From Phoronis australis (taxonomy: Eukaryota; Phoronida; Phoronidae), in the NCBI GenBank assembly GCA_002633005.1, contig NMRA01000048.1:1211277-1275276 (forward strand): a stretch of 64,000 nucleotides of DNA. The letters run 5' to 3'. Positions 26,801-41,800 of this stretch are shown piece after piece (within the stretch, counting starts at the first letter, position 1; each line of letters opens with the position of its first letter). The notes under the pieces are model-generated. The model searched no databases. It saw nothing but the letters and a program-made list of their open reading frames with translations, and was not told where the DNA came from. Both the position numbers and the translations under genes were made by a program.

Positions 26801-29800
26801 TTACTTACTGTTTGCAATGCACTAATGTTAAAACAGATCAACATGCTACATTGCTCTTGCTTGTCAGCTTTTACATGTTACTTTCTTCTGCTTCAGCCTT
26901 TCTATATGCTGCTGCAGCCGTTGGCCCGGTTGTTGGCTTTGGACTCGGCGCACTCATGCTAGGACTATATGTTGATGTGGTGCCGTTCGGCAAGGATGTG
27001 CTGGATGAGCTCACCGAGGAGGACCCCCGTTGGGTTGGCGCCTGGTGGGGCGGCTTCCTGGTCATAGGCATCGGCTTACTACTGATGGTGACACCTGTGG
27101 CCATGTTTCCAAAGACAATTAAATGGGAGAAGAGTAAGATGCATTTGGAAGAGGAGTTAGAAAAAGATGCGTCTATGGTGCACACAAGTGAGAACACAGC
27201 TTACGGCACCTCGGTCAAAGGTCAGTAGTCCCGGAGATTGTGTTTTTGTGCTCACTGCATTTTCACAGTTTCTCTGTTATTTTTGTATACTTGTAGGGCT
27301 CAACATAGACAAGTGAAATGTTAATTTTTGTAAGTTCTATATCATAGCCACAATCTAACAATGTTTTGAGAAAACTCTGGCCATTCACAACAATATTAGA
27401 AGCCTTTGGAAAGTAAAAAGATGATCAATTTTGGCAATTTGTTTGAAGTTTGGCAACATGGCTGCCGCATTACTGAAATACTCAGAGCTGTGAGCCGTGT
27501 TCATAAGCACTTGATTAACTCTGTTCACGAGTGCGACAGCTGTGTTGTTTTCACCCCCTGTCCATGCTCATTACCAATCTGCAATTCTCTGGTAGTCTTT
27601 GTATCCACATTTACAAGTGTGTATANTACGGCGAATACGGTAACCATTTTAGTTAGAGGTTACTTTATAAAAAATGAAACCTGTACTTTTTTGTTGATTC
27701 TTTCAGTACCTGGTGGTCGTGATTTTGGGGGAGGTTCTGAAACCAGCATCTGATTTTCATGCTCTGAATAATTGCGTAGTAATTAAAATTGTCATAGATG
27801 TTGGGAAATTGAATGGTACCTGCATGTTGGTTCAAGTAGTATTCGTCTCCTAGTAGCAATATTAGTTTCATCTGTTCATACTTTCATGGGTGGCTTGTCT
27901 GAAAACTGTCTGTAAAACGTTTTGTTTCAACACTGAACAAATGTGGCTCAGAGGATTCTCTCAGGAAAAGAGTGGCATCAATAAACTGCTCTTGGACAGA
28001 ATTTGTTTTCTCTCTGTGTAACAATTTTAGATCTAAGGTGACTGCTAAACTATTCTGACTCTACTACATGAAGTCATGACCATTCCATATTAACTCACTG
28101 TTTGCAATGCACTAATGTTAAAACAGATCAACATGCTACATTGCTCTTGCTTGTCAGCTTTTTACATGTTACTTTCTTCTGCTTCAGCCTTTCTATATGC
28201 TGCTGCAGCCGTTGGCCCGGTTGTTGGCTTTGGACTCGGCGCACTCATGCTGGGACTATATGTCGATGTGGTGCCGTTCGGCAAGGATGTGCTGGATGAG
28301 CTCACCGAGGAGGACCCCCGTTGGGTTGGCGCCTGGTGGGGCGGCTTCCTGGTCATAGGCATCGGCTTACTATTGATGGTGACACCTGTGGCCATGTTTC
28401 CGAAGACAATTAAATGGGAGAAGAGTAAGATGCATTTGGAAGAGGAGTTAGAAAAAGATGCGTCTATGGTGCACACAAGTGAGAACACAGCTTACGGCAC
28501 CTCGGTCAAAGGTCAGTAGTCCCGGAGATTGTGTTTTTGTGCTCACTGCATTTTCACAGTTTCTCTGTTATTTTTGTATACTTGTAGGGCTCAACATAGA
28601 CAAGTGAAATGTTAATTTTTGTAAGTTCTATATCATAGCCACAATCTAACAATGTTTTGAGAAAACTCTGGCCATTCACAACAATATTAGAAGCCTTTGG
28701 AAAGTAAAAAGATGATCAATTTTGGCAATTTGTTTGAAGTTTGGCAACATGGCTGCCGCATTACTGAAATACTCAGAGCTGTGAGCCGTGTTCATAAGCA
28801 CTTGATTAACTCTGTTCACGAGTGCGACAGCTGTGTTGTTTTCACCCCCTGTCCATGCTCATTACCAATCTGCAATTCTCTGGTAGTCTTTGTATCCACA
28901 TTTACAAGTGTGTATAGTATCCGTACAATTGGTCTGTGAAAGCAGCAAATTTTTGCAACGCAGGATGATGTTAGCTCCTAAATTTGTAAGTTTGCTCATA
29001 TAGTTATTTTGGAACTGAAACTGGAAAAATAATATGTGTGAGGATATTTTTAAAGTTTTAATTAATTCAATTTGATTAAAAGTTGGTGCATACTTATCTT
29101 ATAATACTTATAAACAAACTTAATTTTTTCGCATGTCGGGCACTCGGAAGTCATTTCTATCACTTTGGGTGAAAGGTCACTGCCTGTTTATTGGTGAAGA
29201 GAAGTTCCTGTTCAAATATTGTTTACAGCCCAGGAGTGTTAATGCTGACAAATTGCATGAAAACTCGTCTAGCTTCGTTAATGAAAAAACATGAAGACAG
29301 ATTAGAAAGTAGGATCATAAACTATTTGAAAATTCCTCTTAAGTTGGAGGACATACTTTGGCAGATAAGTGAAATATTTTTTCTAACTATTTTGTCGAAA
29401 CAATATTTAGCACCAAAGCAATGCTTTAGTATTTCCTTATTCATTACCATAGCTACCACTAGGCAATATTCTCAACAATATGTAGAAAATTAAATCAATG
29501 AGTATCCCGTGCAAACTGTGCCGTCGATCACGTGATGAGTGACATCTCAGTGGCCTGCCAAAGTCCTTGAGACGAGGACACAATGTAGTCAACTCAATCC
29601 GTGTAAGTCGAGTAATTGATTTAAGTTACTACATATTACTTACTCAACTGGATGACAGAAACCATTCATCGTATTCTCAACAATGTTAGGAGCCCTTGCC
29701 AGTTGTTTTTAGCCACAATTGGTGTTATGTCATTGTATTTGGACAATTTTGCTTCAAATTTTTTCTGTTTACAATGAGAAGACTTTGCATCACCCTTTTT

Positions 29801-32800
29801 GAGAACTACCATGTGTGCGTGGTGTTCCTATTTGGCTTGATAGCTTCTTCTGTATCACATCCTGTAGTCTAATTCAGTGCATGTTTGGAGTTAATCATTA
29901 ATATCATGAGTAGTGGCAAAGCCAGCTTAGGATTACTGCCTCATTAGTGGACTGGGTTGCTAGGTACATGTGTGAAAACAGATCTGGAGTTTAATTTTGC
30001 CAGCCCTGAACTAAAGTCAAACAAGATTGCCGGTACAAATTTTAAACCGATAAAGAAAGGTCGCGAATGTCGAATTAACGAGCTAGGTACTGTAAGATTA
30101 TTAATTATGTAGATGAATTCGAAATGCTGCTCTTATCTGAAGCTCCACATATGTCAGTAAACATTTACACTCTTGATAACATGGCTTAGGAGCTCTTATG
30201 TTTTATATATCCTAAATAATCTCATGGAAATCCCCTGATCAGTTCTGCATTTAGTTCATCTGTGTCAAATGTTTCCATCGTGTTTGTTGTTTCGTAAAAC
30301 TGCTACTTTTTCGTAAAAACGCTTTTGTTCATATTGCCTGTTTGCATACCTCTTTGCATGTCTCATTACTCACTAATCTAAAATTATTATTTCAAAGCCC
30401 CAAAATTATTATTTCAAAGCCCTAAAATTATTATTTCAAAGCCCCAAAATTATTATTTCAAAGCCCTAAAATTCTTATTTCAAAGCGGTAGAGTGTTAAT
30501 ACACTCCTGTCCACAGTGAGCTAATGTTGATCCTGCAAATGAGCTTCATGGCCTTTTAGACAACATGATGCAGGCAATATGCATAGTCGTTTTTGCTTGC
30601 ATGGAAAACACTTTTGGAGAATTGCATGCTAAATTTGTTTTATATTTTAAAATAGATTATTCAAAACAGTATGTATGGTGCAATTTGTGACCCGATTTGA
30701 TACAAAACCTAAAAGGTGTTGTGTGAAATTCACTTCTAAGATGATGAATATTTGCTCAGGATAATCTAGAAAAGACGTCTTGTTGTGCTAAATCAAGTAT
30801 TTGTTCTCGAAATCGATCTCGAAACTATTTTTGACACTTTCCGCTCTACCTTTGTGCGAACTCATGATAAGTGTCTATTATTTTGCGCTCAGGTACACTA
30901 TGATTTATGTGGATGTCTGTCTAATCTTGGATTGCACTTGACCCCAGCATTAATGCTATAAGTTCCGAGTTTGAACTTGAAATTTCATTTTTTTTTTCTG
31001 TCAAAATCTCAAGTTTTTACTTGATTTTCTAGCTCTAGGTGTCATCAATTGCAAATTTTGGACCTGACACTCAATATAAACCGTGACATACTCGAGTAGA
31101 GAAAACAGGCACTTATCTTGAGTTTGCACAAAAACGAAGCGGAAATAAAAAAAGTATTTAGAGTTTGGTTTCTAGTAAAAAGATTAATCGTTGGGGCCGG
31201 GTGGTATTTACAAGGGTTTTGATGCTAGTTAGGGAGAGTTTGGTATCGTCACGCAGTCTGATTGGACAATTTGTTCTCTTCTCTAAATTGGTTTTCTCAT
31301 CTTCCTGCCTTCTCACAAGGCATCTTTCCACAAATCAAACAAGCTCTCAATCCAGTGACATCAACAGCAAAGTTAAACAAATGGCACTGCATGAGTACAC
31401 GCCTAATGATGATGTCATACTCATTTTTCTTGGCCTAAAATTATTATCGATGGCTGGCATGTACAGAATTTTCAAGTGCATTTAAAGTAAACAACATCAG
31501 TTCGTTTTGACTTGTAAAATGCTTGTTTTTCACATAGCACAATCACTAATTACTCCTTAAACGCACTGACCTGGACTTTTCCATACCTCATAAACAAATG
31601 AGTTCACAAAACTTGTAATGAGATCAATAGCTATCATACCAACTTCCTGTTTTTATCATCACATCAGTAAGCTAATTTTGGAAAAGCCTCTGACATCAGA
31701 CACAAACTAAGCAGAAAACAATCCTATATGCTGGTCGTGATTAAGATGAATGTGTGCTAGTCTTTGGCTAACACCGGCTCTATAGGTAACTTGTTATCTG
31801 TTCATGACATCAGGTCGAATCTACTAGGTTGTCTATTTATAGAACTCGTTGCTGGTGAGCTGTCACGTTTGTCTGAGGTGGTTTCTCTGTCATGTATGTG
31901 ACTTGTAGCCTTGATTTAGGATGCATATGACACATTGGTCAAAGTTTTATATTGTGATCCCAGTGAGATCAGTTTATGTAATTAGACCTTTAATGAACTT
32001 GTCATAGTCACAAGACGAGCAGCGCAGGGCATGTCATGAAACACATTAATTCACCAAGTTTTACCTCATAACGTACATAGCTGCCTGTTTTGAGAAAATA
32101 TTTTTGCGCGGATGGGGATCACTGAATGTTTCTTGCCAAGTGGAATGAGAACCTGTTAAAATCTTCACGTACATAAAACAAAAATAATTAATGAAACTCC
32201 AGTGCTTCGAATTTTCACTGTCAATTCACTTTCGTACTTATTTACTTGCTTACATACCTACCCACCCACCCACCCACCCGCCCGCCCACCTACCTATCCG
32301 CCCACCAACCTACCTACCTACCCACTTACTTATTTACCCCTCGTGTAGTGCCTACCAACTGCCAAGTGTTGTTTTTGGAAGATGTACACCATGTTAATTG
32401 TGAAGTAGAATTCTCTTACTGTTTGGAGTAAACTCTCACCAATTTAGGATAAATGATAACAGAAGCGTGAAATTTCATTTTCTCCCTTTTTTCATGAAAG
32501 ATAATTATGTAGTACCAATTTAATACCTTTCCATGCTCAAGTTCTCTACCAAACAATATTTTGAAAAATTATGAGCATTCACTATAGTACAAGAAGCGTT
32601 TGAAAAATGAAAAGGAGCAAAATTGTTTATCTATTTTTCCGAAATTGTTGATATTTTGCCATACTTTTTAAAGCGATATGTTCAATTGAAGTATCACTGT
32701 TTTGTTGTATTTCATCTTGTTAGTGATCGCTAAGTGGCTTGTTCGTTAGGGTGTTGTCACATGTCATTTCCAGACATTCCAAAGTCTATCCTGTCGCTGC

Positions 32801-35800
32801 TGAAAAATCCTATCTACTTGCTGACATGCCTCGGGGTCAGCTGTGAGATCTCCATCGTTAGTGGCTTTGTGGTGTTCTTGCCCAAGTACCTTGAGACTCA
32901 GTTTGTGATGGTGCCAGTGACGGCCAATTTACTCACAGGTAAAAAAGCATTTAAACTGAGACTGCCCGTACATTCACAGGCCCACAAATTTGTTACTATG
33001 ATGAAACCAGTGTGACAGTTTTAACTCACCAAAATACTACCTGCATAGCCCATCCTGGTCATTGTGCAATTGTAGACCACTATTTCTTCTTTTTTGAGAG
33101 CCTATTTTGACCTTTTGGCTTTTGGTAAATACAAATACAAACAAAGTGAGGTTTGAGTTGGTATTCTGGCGACCTGCCGTTCTTCAGTGTGGAACCTTTG
33201 TCAGTAAACATTCTGATTTATATCATCTCTGTTTGTGGCTGTGTACTAGTTATTGGTCTGGAGCGGTATCTTGTCTATCAATATTAAAAATGTACCTTTT
33301 AGTTGTTAACAATACAAAATTTGACTTCTGATGGAATCCCTACATGAAAAATGCAATGACCGAGATAGAGTTCATTACAAATGTATTTCATAGAAATTCT
33401 GGCTAAGTTTCATTTTTGCTCACACAATTGTGTAGCATTTATAATTTGTTACTTGCCATTGCTGACATCGCGATGCAACTTCTGGTCTTTTGTCTGTTTA
33501 TTCCTTTGGTTTCCTTTACTCAACAGGTGGCGTGGCCGTTCCTGGAGCTGTCATCGGTATATTGCTTGGTGGTTACGTGATGATGAAGTTCAAGCTGAAA
33601 TCCAATGGTCAGTTCAGCTTTGCTTTGCTTTTGTGTATCGACCAAGTTGCTCATGCGAGTCAGTAACCTCATCCCAAACTGGTGTTAAGGGCGCCTTGAA
33701 CTTTGCGTTATCTACTGCACAATATTATGTTTCAATATGCTTGCTGTTGCCATGCTGGTCAGCAGATATTCCTGTGTGCTGCATGCATGGTTATCTCTGA
33801 GCTTTTTATGCAACAAACATAGTTATGCCTCCTACTCTTGAGGGTTGAACTGAAACAAGTCAAAAGATTTTTTATTAACCTTGGACAAACCAAAAGCAAA
33901 ATTAGTGCTGAGAGTTTTGTACTCTTTGTTTCAAAGCATGCATGCAAAATTCACAACAGGTCTATTTTGCCCATTAGCTTGAGCTTAATGTGAATCATGT
34001 TATTCTGCAACAGGAATATAAATGACTAAGAGATACGTTTTAGAATAAAGAATTGAGTGCCCAGTTGATATTGGCACACCCTTATTGCCTGAATCTTCCC
34101 ATTGGGGGAACTTGTTTAGTTTGTAGTTTTAACTACAGAGGGTGCACTAGGCTGTGACACGCAACTCATTTGTGACCTCGTATTTCTTGTAGGTGCAGTT
34201 CAGCTGACCTTGGCTCTCAACTTTATCGCTGTAGCCGGCTTCTGCGGACTGTTCTTGCTCGGTTGCCCAAACCCAAAGATTGCTGGTGGCACGCTTCCGT
34301 ACTATAACAGGTGGGGCTCACGTGGATATGTTCTTGTACACCTCACTCGAGGTGACTCCACAGTATTTGTAGGTTCCGTTACACGCATTTTTGCGGAATT
34401 GCCCTTATACTCTGCGAAGAGGGCGATTTTCATCATTTTTAGCAAAGCGTAGGGGACAAAATTGAAAATCAACAGTTAATCATCATATAACATCATTTAG
34501 AAATCACATCTGTTTACTTCATGTTGGCTAGTGATTTTGCATATGGTGTAAAACTTCCGCAATTTAGCATGGCCTCTTCGATTCAGGTTCGTTTTCAGTT
34601 TTCCTCTAAGATCATCTCCTTTATTTTATTTGGCATTAACTCGCCAAAAAATCTCAATTACCTGCCAGACACCAAATTACCAAAAAGGTAACTTATTGGT
34701 GTCCAAAATTGTTCTGTATTTCATTTTCTGCAATTTCTACACATCCTATTGTCAAAGTCACAATGGAGTTATGTCTCATTCATTTGTCCTTTTTTGAAAA
34801 CTTTCATGCTATTCAATTTGTTGTAGTTAGTTTTTTTGTTTCCAGCTCAGGCCACCAGATGGAGTCCACGAATCTAACATCTGTGTGTAACAGCAACTGC
34901 AAGTGTTCGGACAATGATATTGAGTTGATCTGTGGCTCCAATGGCATCACCTATTTCTCACCATGTCATGCTGGCTGTACAACATATTTTGCAGACAACG
35001 CCACCCTAAGTGTGAGTAAACTGTTGTGTCTGGCTTGCACTTCTGTACAACATATTTTGCAGACAACGCCACCCTAAGTGTGAGTAAACTCTTGCACGTC
35101 TGATTGTCTTTATACTTATTTCCTTACACTAGATTGGTTGAAGACGCAGACATCGCAGCCGTGTTGTCGGCCATTTTTGTGTACAAGAGAGGCCGCTGCC
35201 ACTGATCTCGTTAACTCTTGCACTGCCAAGGGCACCTTTTAGCAACTTTCCAATTAAATGCTGATCAAAGAGTTGAGTTTCATAACAATCCACCTAAAAA
35301 TAAGATTTTGTTGCGTTTGTGCATCCTGTGTTCTGTGCATCCTGAAACTTTATTCGGCCTTGAAAAATGCAGTTTTAAAACAAACTTTGCAAGTCTTCCT
35401 AAATGTTTAGCTATAAATATTGTTTATCAACTTAACAGTGAAGTTTAAAGTTGACAGGTCACTCAACATTTGTCCTTGTGCACATACGAACGTAAAGAAT
35501 ACGAGTGCACGCTCACTCGTAATTCCTTTGAACTACTGGGCATTTGAATAAAATGTTAAATAAGAGCTTCTAGAAAACAGCATCAGGGATTCTTGTGCAA
35601 CAGCCAAGACTCACAAAATGTTGCTCAACAATACCCTTTGAACATTATGTTTAATGTATGCAGGCGACCGGTGGCCTCTGAAGTCTTGTGTTCGAAACAT
35701 AGATATAATAGAAACAAATATGTTCATAATATATTCTGTTGCATTCAATGCAAAATGTGTCCGTATCCATACACACACTATTGTGAAGTTGTTCTTGAAA

Positions 35801-38800
35801 GCGCCTTTAAATCACTGCTTTTTCACAGCCGTCATTGTTTAACGCATGTTTTTCATCGTTGTCATAATATGAGTGTGATTGAGTTCACCTACGATTTACA
35901 TGTAAATGTGTCTGTTGGGGTGAAACAGTTATCACAGCCCCTGCAAAATCTAGTTTGGTGATTTGTCATTTCACTGGAATAACGGCAGTTATTTCTTTCA
36001 CGTGTGATACCACAACACGCCAGGCTTTCTCTTATTGGTTATATTCTTGCCACATGATTGGTGAATATGCCACCGCTGGTTTGTGGGTGTCCTTTCTTCT
36101 TGGCCATTTTCAAAGCTCCTCCCTTCCGATTACTCTCTTTACCTCTCCTTAGTTTCCTTGTCTTTGCTTTCCCTTGTTGGTCACTTCTAAACTCCCTCCC
36201 GATTTCACTCTTCTCCTCTCCCTCCTTTAACCCCATCTTTGCTTTCCCTTGTTGGCCATTTTCAAACCCCCTCCCTCCCGATTTCTCTCTCTACCTCTCC
36301 TTCCCTTACTGCCATCTCCATTTTCTCTTTGCCCGTCTACCTTGATCCGTCTATCTCTTTTTCGTGTTGTCGAATCGTATTATGGTCTTTTCATGGTTTC
36401 GCCAAATTACAGGTTCAACAGATAAAGTTTAAGGTGATTATATGCTTTTGGACGAGTGTGTCGGTTTGTGGCTTAGCTGTTTTCAGTGGTGATCAAGCTC
36501 AGCGTAATTGTCTTCTTGCACAAATGACTTTGACTTGAAAAAAATAAGCCTCAACTAACTAATTATTACACTCTTTTAGATAATGTACGCAGGCAATTTT
36601 AGTTAATCATGATTGATCATAAGATTTTTATAGAAATTCATATCAGCCATTTCTATGAATTTCAAACGAATGGGTTGATATGCTATAAATGGCTGATAAG
36701 AATTCTTTTACTCGGTTGACAAAGTTCTTATGCAATCATGATAATTTATGATGATACATGATCAAAACTGGTTTTTCATGATTGGTGCTATGAGCGGTGA
36801 TCATTTATCATCAGCCTCATATGTATTTATATCCCCAGTAGCAGCACCACTGAACCTCCACTACATGGACCTTCTGTCATCAGGTTTTCTAGGCTTGAAT
36901 TGGCTCTCAATCGCTGTTCACATGCTCCTGATAGTCAGAAACTTAACTGCTAACGATGCATTAACCATTAATATCATGTCACTTTTAGTATTTGACTTGC
37001 TTGTATACAATTTTTGAAGACCACTAGTGTCTTTAAATCCTTCCAAGTTCATCGGCACATGTGTCGTCCTGGGAGCTTTTTAATTAATTGCTACACGTTT
37101 TTGCCATTCTACTGCTATGCTTTTTGCCACTGTTGTAATAATTAGCTTTTGGGAATATCAATTTTCTGAGTGAGATCTGCTAAACCTCCTTCGTTTGCCA
37201 CACTTTAATTTCCGTCTTGCTAAAAATCCACTACAAAAATGGCATAGACTTGCACGAGAAGTTAAATTAAACTTCATGCTTTGCCATGAAGCAACCCTTT
37301 TTAGTTGGATAGAGCATCGCCCTGTGTGTACAAATACTGGAGGTAAAGTAATTTCCTTATCAAACTCTTCACTGAATAATGAGGACAATGGCTGTATTTA
37401 TAGAGCACTTGATCAGCGCTTATTCCTGGAATACCTTTACAATCATTAGTTTGAATTGTGTGTTCATTGAAATGCAAGTTCAGTACACTGCAAAAATAAT
37501 TTGACAAGTGACCTGTTTTGATGGCAAGGCACAAGTAGAAACGGTCATCATAGTAACCATTGTTCATGATAGGAGTTTACTGGAAAGTTTAGAAGGCCAT
37601 GGCATAATTCTGCAATTCAGATTTTGCTACAGTGACTTGTCATTCCAGTCATTTTTGTAATTAATGGAACTTGTTATAATTATTGAGAAACTGCATTTTT
37701 GTATGGACACCAGTGTGCAGTGTGCTGATCATTCAAAGAAAATATTGGACTGAGGTGTGCAAGGTAGCATCAAAGTGCTGTCTTAGATAAGTGACTTGTT
37801 CGGAACCTTAGCAGCTTGCCATATTGCTTGTGTGTGAGTTTGAAGTAGATATAGGCTTGGTAGAAATACACGATTATAGCTAAGATTACCCCTCAGGAAG
37901 AGTCACCAGGCTTGTCCAGTGTTCAAATCTGGTGGTAAGCTTTGTTCATGTACTAGGATGGAGACAGACCACCAGGGTTCTCTTGTTCTCATTTAGTTTG
38001 ATCAAAGTAGTATAATGCTCACTGGAAGTCAAATGCTGCTTATGCATTAGAGTTAGTCTGGACTAGTTTGTGGTCACTACATATATTTTAGATCAGTGTG
38101 ATGTACCAAATTGTCACCTTTCTCACTAGACCGTACTAACATTCCGCCGTCCTAACTTAAAAGCTTCATCATACTGAACACGAGATGTCACTGCGCTGTA
38201 CTACAATACCAGGATGTGACACCCACTTCTATTTGTATTTTGAAACTTTTAAGTTTTAGTACAGTAAACAGTGAGTAGACAGAAATTTCAATAACTTGGA
38301 GAGTGCGTACTATAAGTGTGCTCTCTTATGAAGTGAGGAGATAATGTAGGACAGTCGAGAAAAATAGTCCGGTCCAAACCTTTCGCATTGCGCTTATAAT
38401 TGGGCCAACTTTAGTCCACTCGCTAGTCCAGTCTTTTGGAGTGTTCTATGTAAGTTGAGTACTATACTAAATATATTGAGACTTGTCTAATGGACTGGGT
38501 ATAAAATCCTTGTGGTCCAGAAAGAATGTTAGTCCACTGCACTAAATCTGTAATGCCAAAGGCCCTAGTATTGCGCTGTGCCTAGTGGGAATCGCCAAGT
38601 AAATATTGCATTGCCACGCATTGTGTGCACTAAATTAATGAACTGTTAACCAGGATATTTGTTAATCTAACTATGCTATTGCTTGGGGACCATCCTTTAA
38701 GCAGACTAGAGTTGTGTGGTTTGAGTAGGTTACATCTTTTAATACATATGAAGCACAAGCATACTTGTATCAGCTTTGCAAGTTTTGCTGAAGGATTTCT

Positions 38801-41800
38801 TTTTTTGAGAACCGCGTTTCGGTATTGGGCGTCTTTCGTATCTTTGCAGCTGTGTTCAAATTGATTGAAATAGATTTGATTTCATTAGAAGTTGAAATAG
38901 TTTAGTAATCCAACTGACGTCAATAACATCCTCACAGACGAAATAACATTTGCTTGTGTTTGGGCACAATTTAGGTGTAAGCAAGGCTGTGGTGGTCAAC
39001 CTCAAGGTTTTGTGAAAAATGTTTGGTCATGGTCTGATTAAGATAAGGCCATGTGTTTTGACAAAACAGAATTGGTCAGGCAGAGTAATGAGTGGTTTCA
39101 CAATGAAAACCCCTGAAAAGCGACCAGTGCTTGAAATCTTCACTGTGCATACAAATTCACAAATTTGAGAATCATTATCATTTTTAATTAAATTAATCAA
39201 AATCAAGAAGGATGCTCTCCAAGTGACACACCTATTGATTACATCATATAAAACATTCGGGTTAACACCTGGGTATTTAAGGTAATTGACTTTTTCGTTA
39301 CCAAGGATCTTAATATATGTATATATTTTAATAAATCACTAAATAAATTGTGTTTACGTATTAAATGTAATCCTCTAAAACTTAAAATCCTTGACAATCT
39401 CAGAATCTTGCGTGTATGAAAGCCATGTCCAAATGTTCATCACAAAATTTTGTTTTTTCTAAGAAGAATGGAATTTTTCAAAGAGATCGCTATATTTTTT
39501 ACAAACAATGTTTTCACACAAAACCTGCAAATTCTTGTAGGTGTTTGTGTGTGTGGATGCTCCACTTAAAATTGGGGTAAGTTGTACAAGTGCAAGTTGA
39601 TCTAGGGTACGCTGTGTATGGACGGGACTTGAGTCTGGCACAACCATAAAATTGTCTCTCAGGACAAGTCTTGGCTATGTGGCATTTTGCAGAAAACATG
39701 CTGTGACCTGTTTTTAGTAAGAAAACATTTCCATTTCCATCATTTTGATCATTCATTATCTGATATCCTTTATTATAACTCTTAGGTGTCCTCGCTAGGT
39801 TTTCACTTTTCAACAAAAAGAGTGAGTAAATACAGTGTAATGTGCTGTAGTGTACAGCTATTTATTTATGTAATGTGCTGTAGTGTACAGCTATTTATTT
39901 AAGCTCATGGTATATTTAATGTATTGTAGATTCATCACAACATATGTATATGCTGTTAAAAGCAAATAAGTTACTACGGGGAATTGAGTTGAAGTTTCAT
40001 CACCAATCTGTTCAATATGCAAGTTTTAGTTGTTTAAGGCCCAGCGCACACTATGCACAACATGTCTCAATTCAACTGTTGAGATCAGTGTGATGGATAG
40101 GGACTAAATTCAGCTGACACAGTCATGAGACTACTTATGTTAACTGAGTTGAGACCAGTTGAGCAGGGTGGTGCATGTTGTTAGGAATATTTAGCAACTG
40201 TTAGCTGGGATCAGTCGTGCCATTTGTATGCTATGGGCTTAACATTTCATAAACCTTTGCATAAGATGAGATCACCAATATTGACACAATATGGTGGGTG
40301 AAGAAGTGAAACTTTATTTTCTAATTTTTAGAGATGTGCAATACCAAAATAATGTTTTGTCATCTTCAATTTCTTAACCATACCTACCATCTGAAAATAC
40401 TTTGAACATTGAGGGCATTTGCAACAATGCTAGAGGCCGACCTTGAAATTGAAGAAATGACAATTTGAACAATTAAATTTGTCCAAAAAGTACCGGGATA
40501 CTATCACAAGAAAGTCAAAGGAAAATTTTTTAGTTTTGTTTGTACTAACTGACTCCTAGGTGGGAAGTTGCTGATCAAAAATATGAACAGTGTTTATTTT
40601 CCCCTTGAGGAACCAGTTGTCACCCATAGGTGGAGTTAGGGTGATGACACAATGAAGGGCATAAGTGGCATACCTTTTTTCCTCTTTTTTGTCATTGGTC
40701 ATTCCAAGCCCTGACCGTATGATGGTAGTCTTGGCAAAAAAATTAAAACTATGATAGCCTTTATTTAGAATTTAGACTTTCTTATCTTTTTCTAAAAAAA
40801 TGAAAAAACAAAATCCACATGTTGCAGGGATGGATCCAGGATTTTGAGTTGGGGCAGGGAGGGGGCAGGGCAGAGTATTAGCCAGGATTTTGCCTATCAG
40901 ACATTCGCATCCCCGAACTGCCAAATGGAATATGAATTTTGGGGGGGACCATGGACCCTTACCCTCTTCTAAATCCACCACTGTGATGTGTTCTAAAGTG
41001 GTGTAAATTTGCTGTGTACTTTGAGATTGTTCCAACTAAGCTAAATGTCTTTTGAAATACAAAGCTATGGAAAATACCACACCCTTTGACAATCTCAAAA
41101 CACAGTCTTGAAATGTTTTTGATGTGTTCAGATAGCACGCATGGAGTGCATTGAAGAGGTATTTTTTAATTAAATTTGACTTTCGATATCTTGGCAAAAA
41201 TCTGTGCTCTTTATTTTTTGTAGGGCTTGTCATCTTTTTGGCATTGACAAAGTTAAACAATTTTAAACCGGTTTATATTGTTCACAATTTCATTTCACAA
41301 AAGTTATACGAATAAAAATGATACAATGTAAGGGCCTCACATGCGTATTCTGTCCAGACCTGTCCTCTAGTACCATTTAATGGAGTCTGCATTCATTTGC
41401 ACAATATTCTAGGTAAGTGTGTATGACTTATGTAGTTGCTGTGGCTTTGATTATCACAGCACATGATACATGATAGGCATAGCATTTCTGAAATGTGTGT
41501 GCTTTTATTTGGCAGAATTACACAAACTGCGCGTGCATCAGCAGTGAGGTGAATGTGGGTGACAGTGGTGTGATCAAACAACGCCTGGCCACCAGTGGGC
41601 GCTGCCAGATGAACTGCGAAACACTCATGCCGTTCATGATTGTGCTATTCTTTATGTGTATGGCGGTCGCTGCCACCCAGACACCATTGTTGATCGTCAC
41701 AATGAGGTACGTTCATGATTGTGCTATTCTTTATGTGTATGGCGGTCGCTGCCACCCAGACACCATTGTTGATCGTCACAATGAGGTACGTTCATGATTG

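Larger units (their letters stand above)
28512..32773. other. OATP intron 2
   Basis: Non-coding. It holds dispersed short repeat fragments near 28640-28760, 29100-29470 and 32430-32690, a 22-bp tandem array at 30381 and a tetranucleotide microsatellite at 32233. No nested gene is recognised. Confidence 0.55.
35091..41515. other. OATP intron 6, large intron
   Basis: About 6.4 kb without a recognised nested gene. It contains a pyrimidine-rich triplicated block (36080-36330), a 33-bp duplication (39837-39902), a hAT-like MITE (40825-40983) and a dispersed repeat copy (40280-40540). The longer open frames here have no recognisable domains. Confidence 0.55.

Noticed and set aside
26871-27197. Minus-strand 108-codon frame over exon 2 (and its copy at 28162-28488)
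   Set aside because: Antisense of a well-supported coding exon; its conservation between copies only reflects the duplicated exon.
26897-28511. Mutually exclusive duplicated exons
   Set aside because: The copies encode identical protein and an N with contig-overlap structure separates them. Regulated alternative exons would be expected to differ in sequence.
36058-36345. Hydrophobic plus-strand frame
   Set aside because: It is produced by a pyrimidine-rich triplicated block, with Leu, Pro, Phe and Ser composition only.
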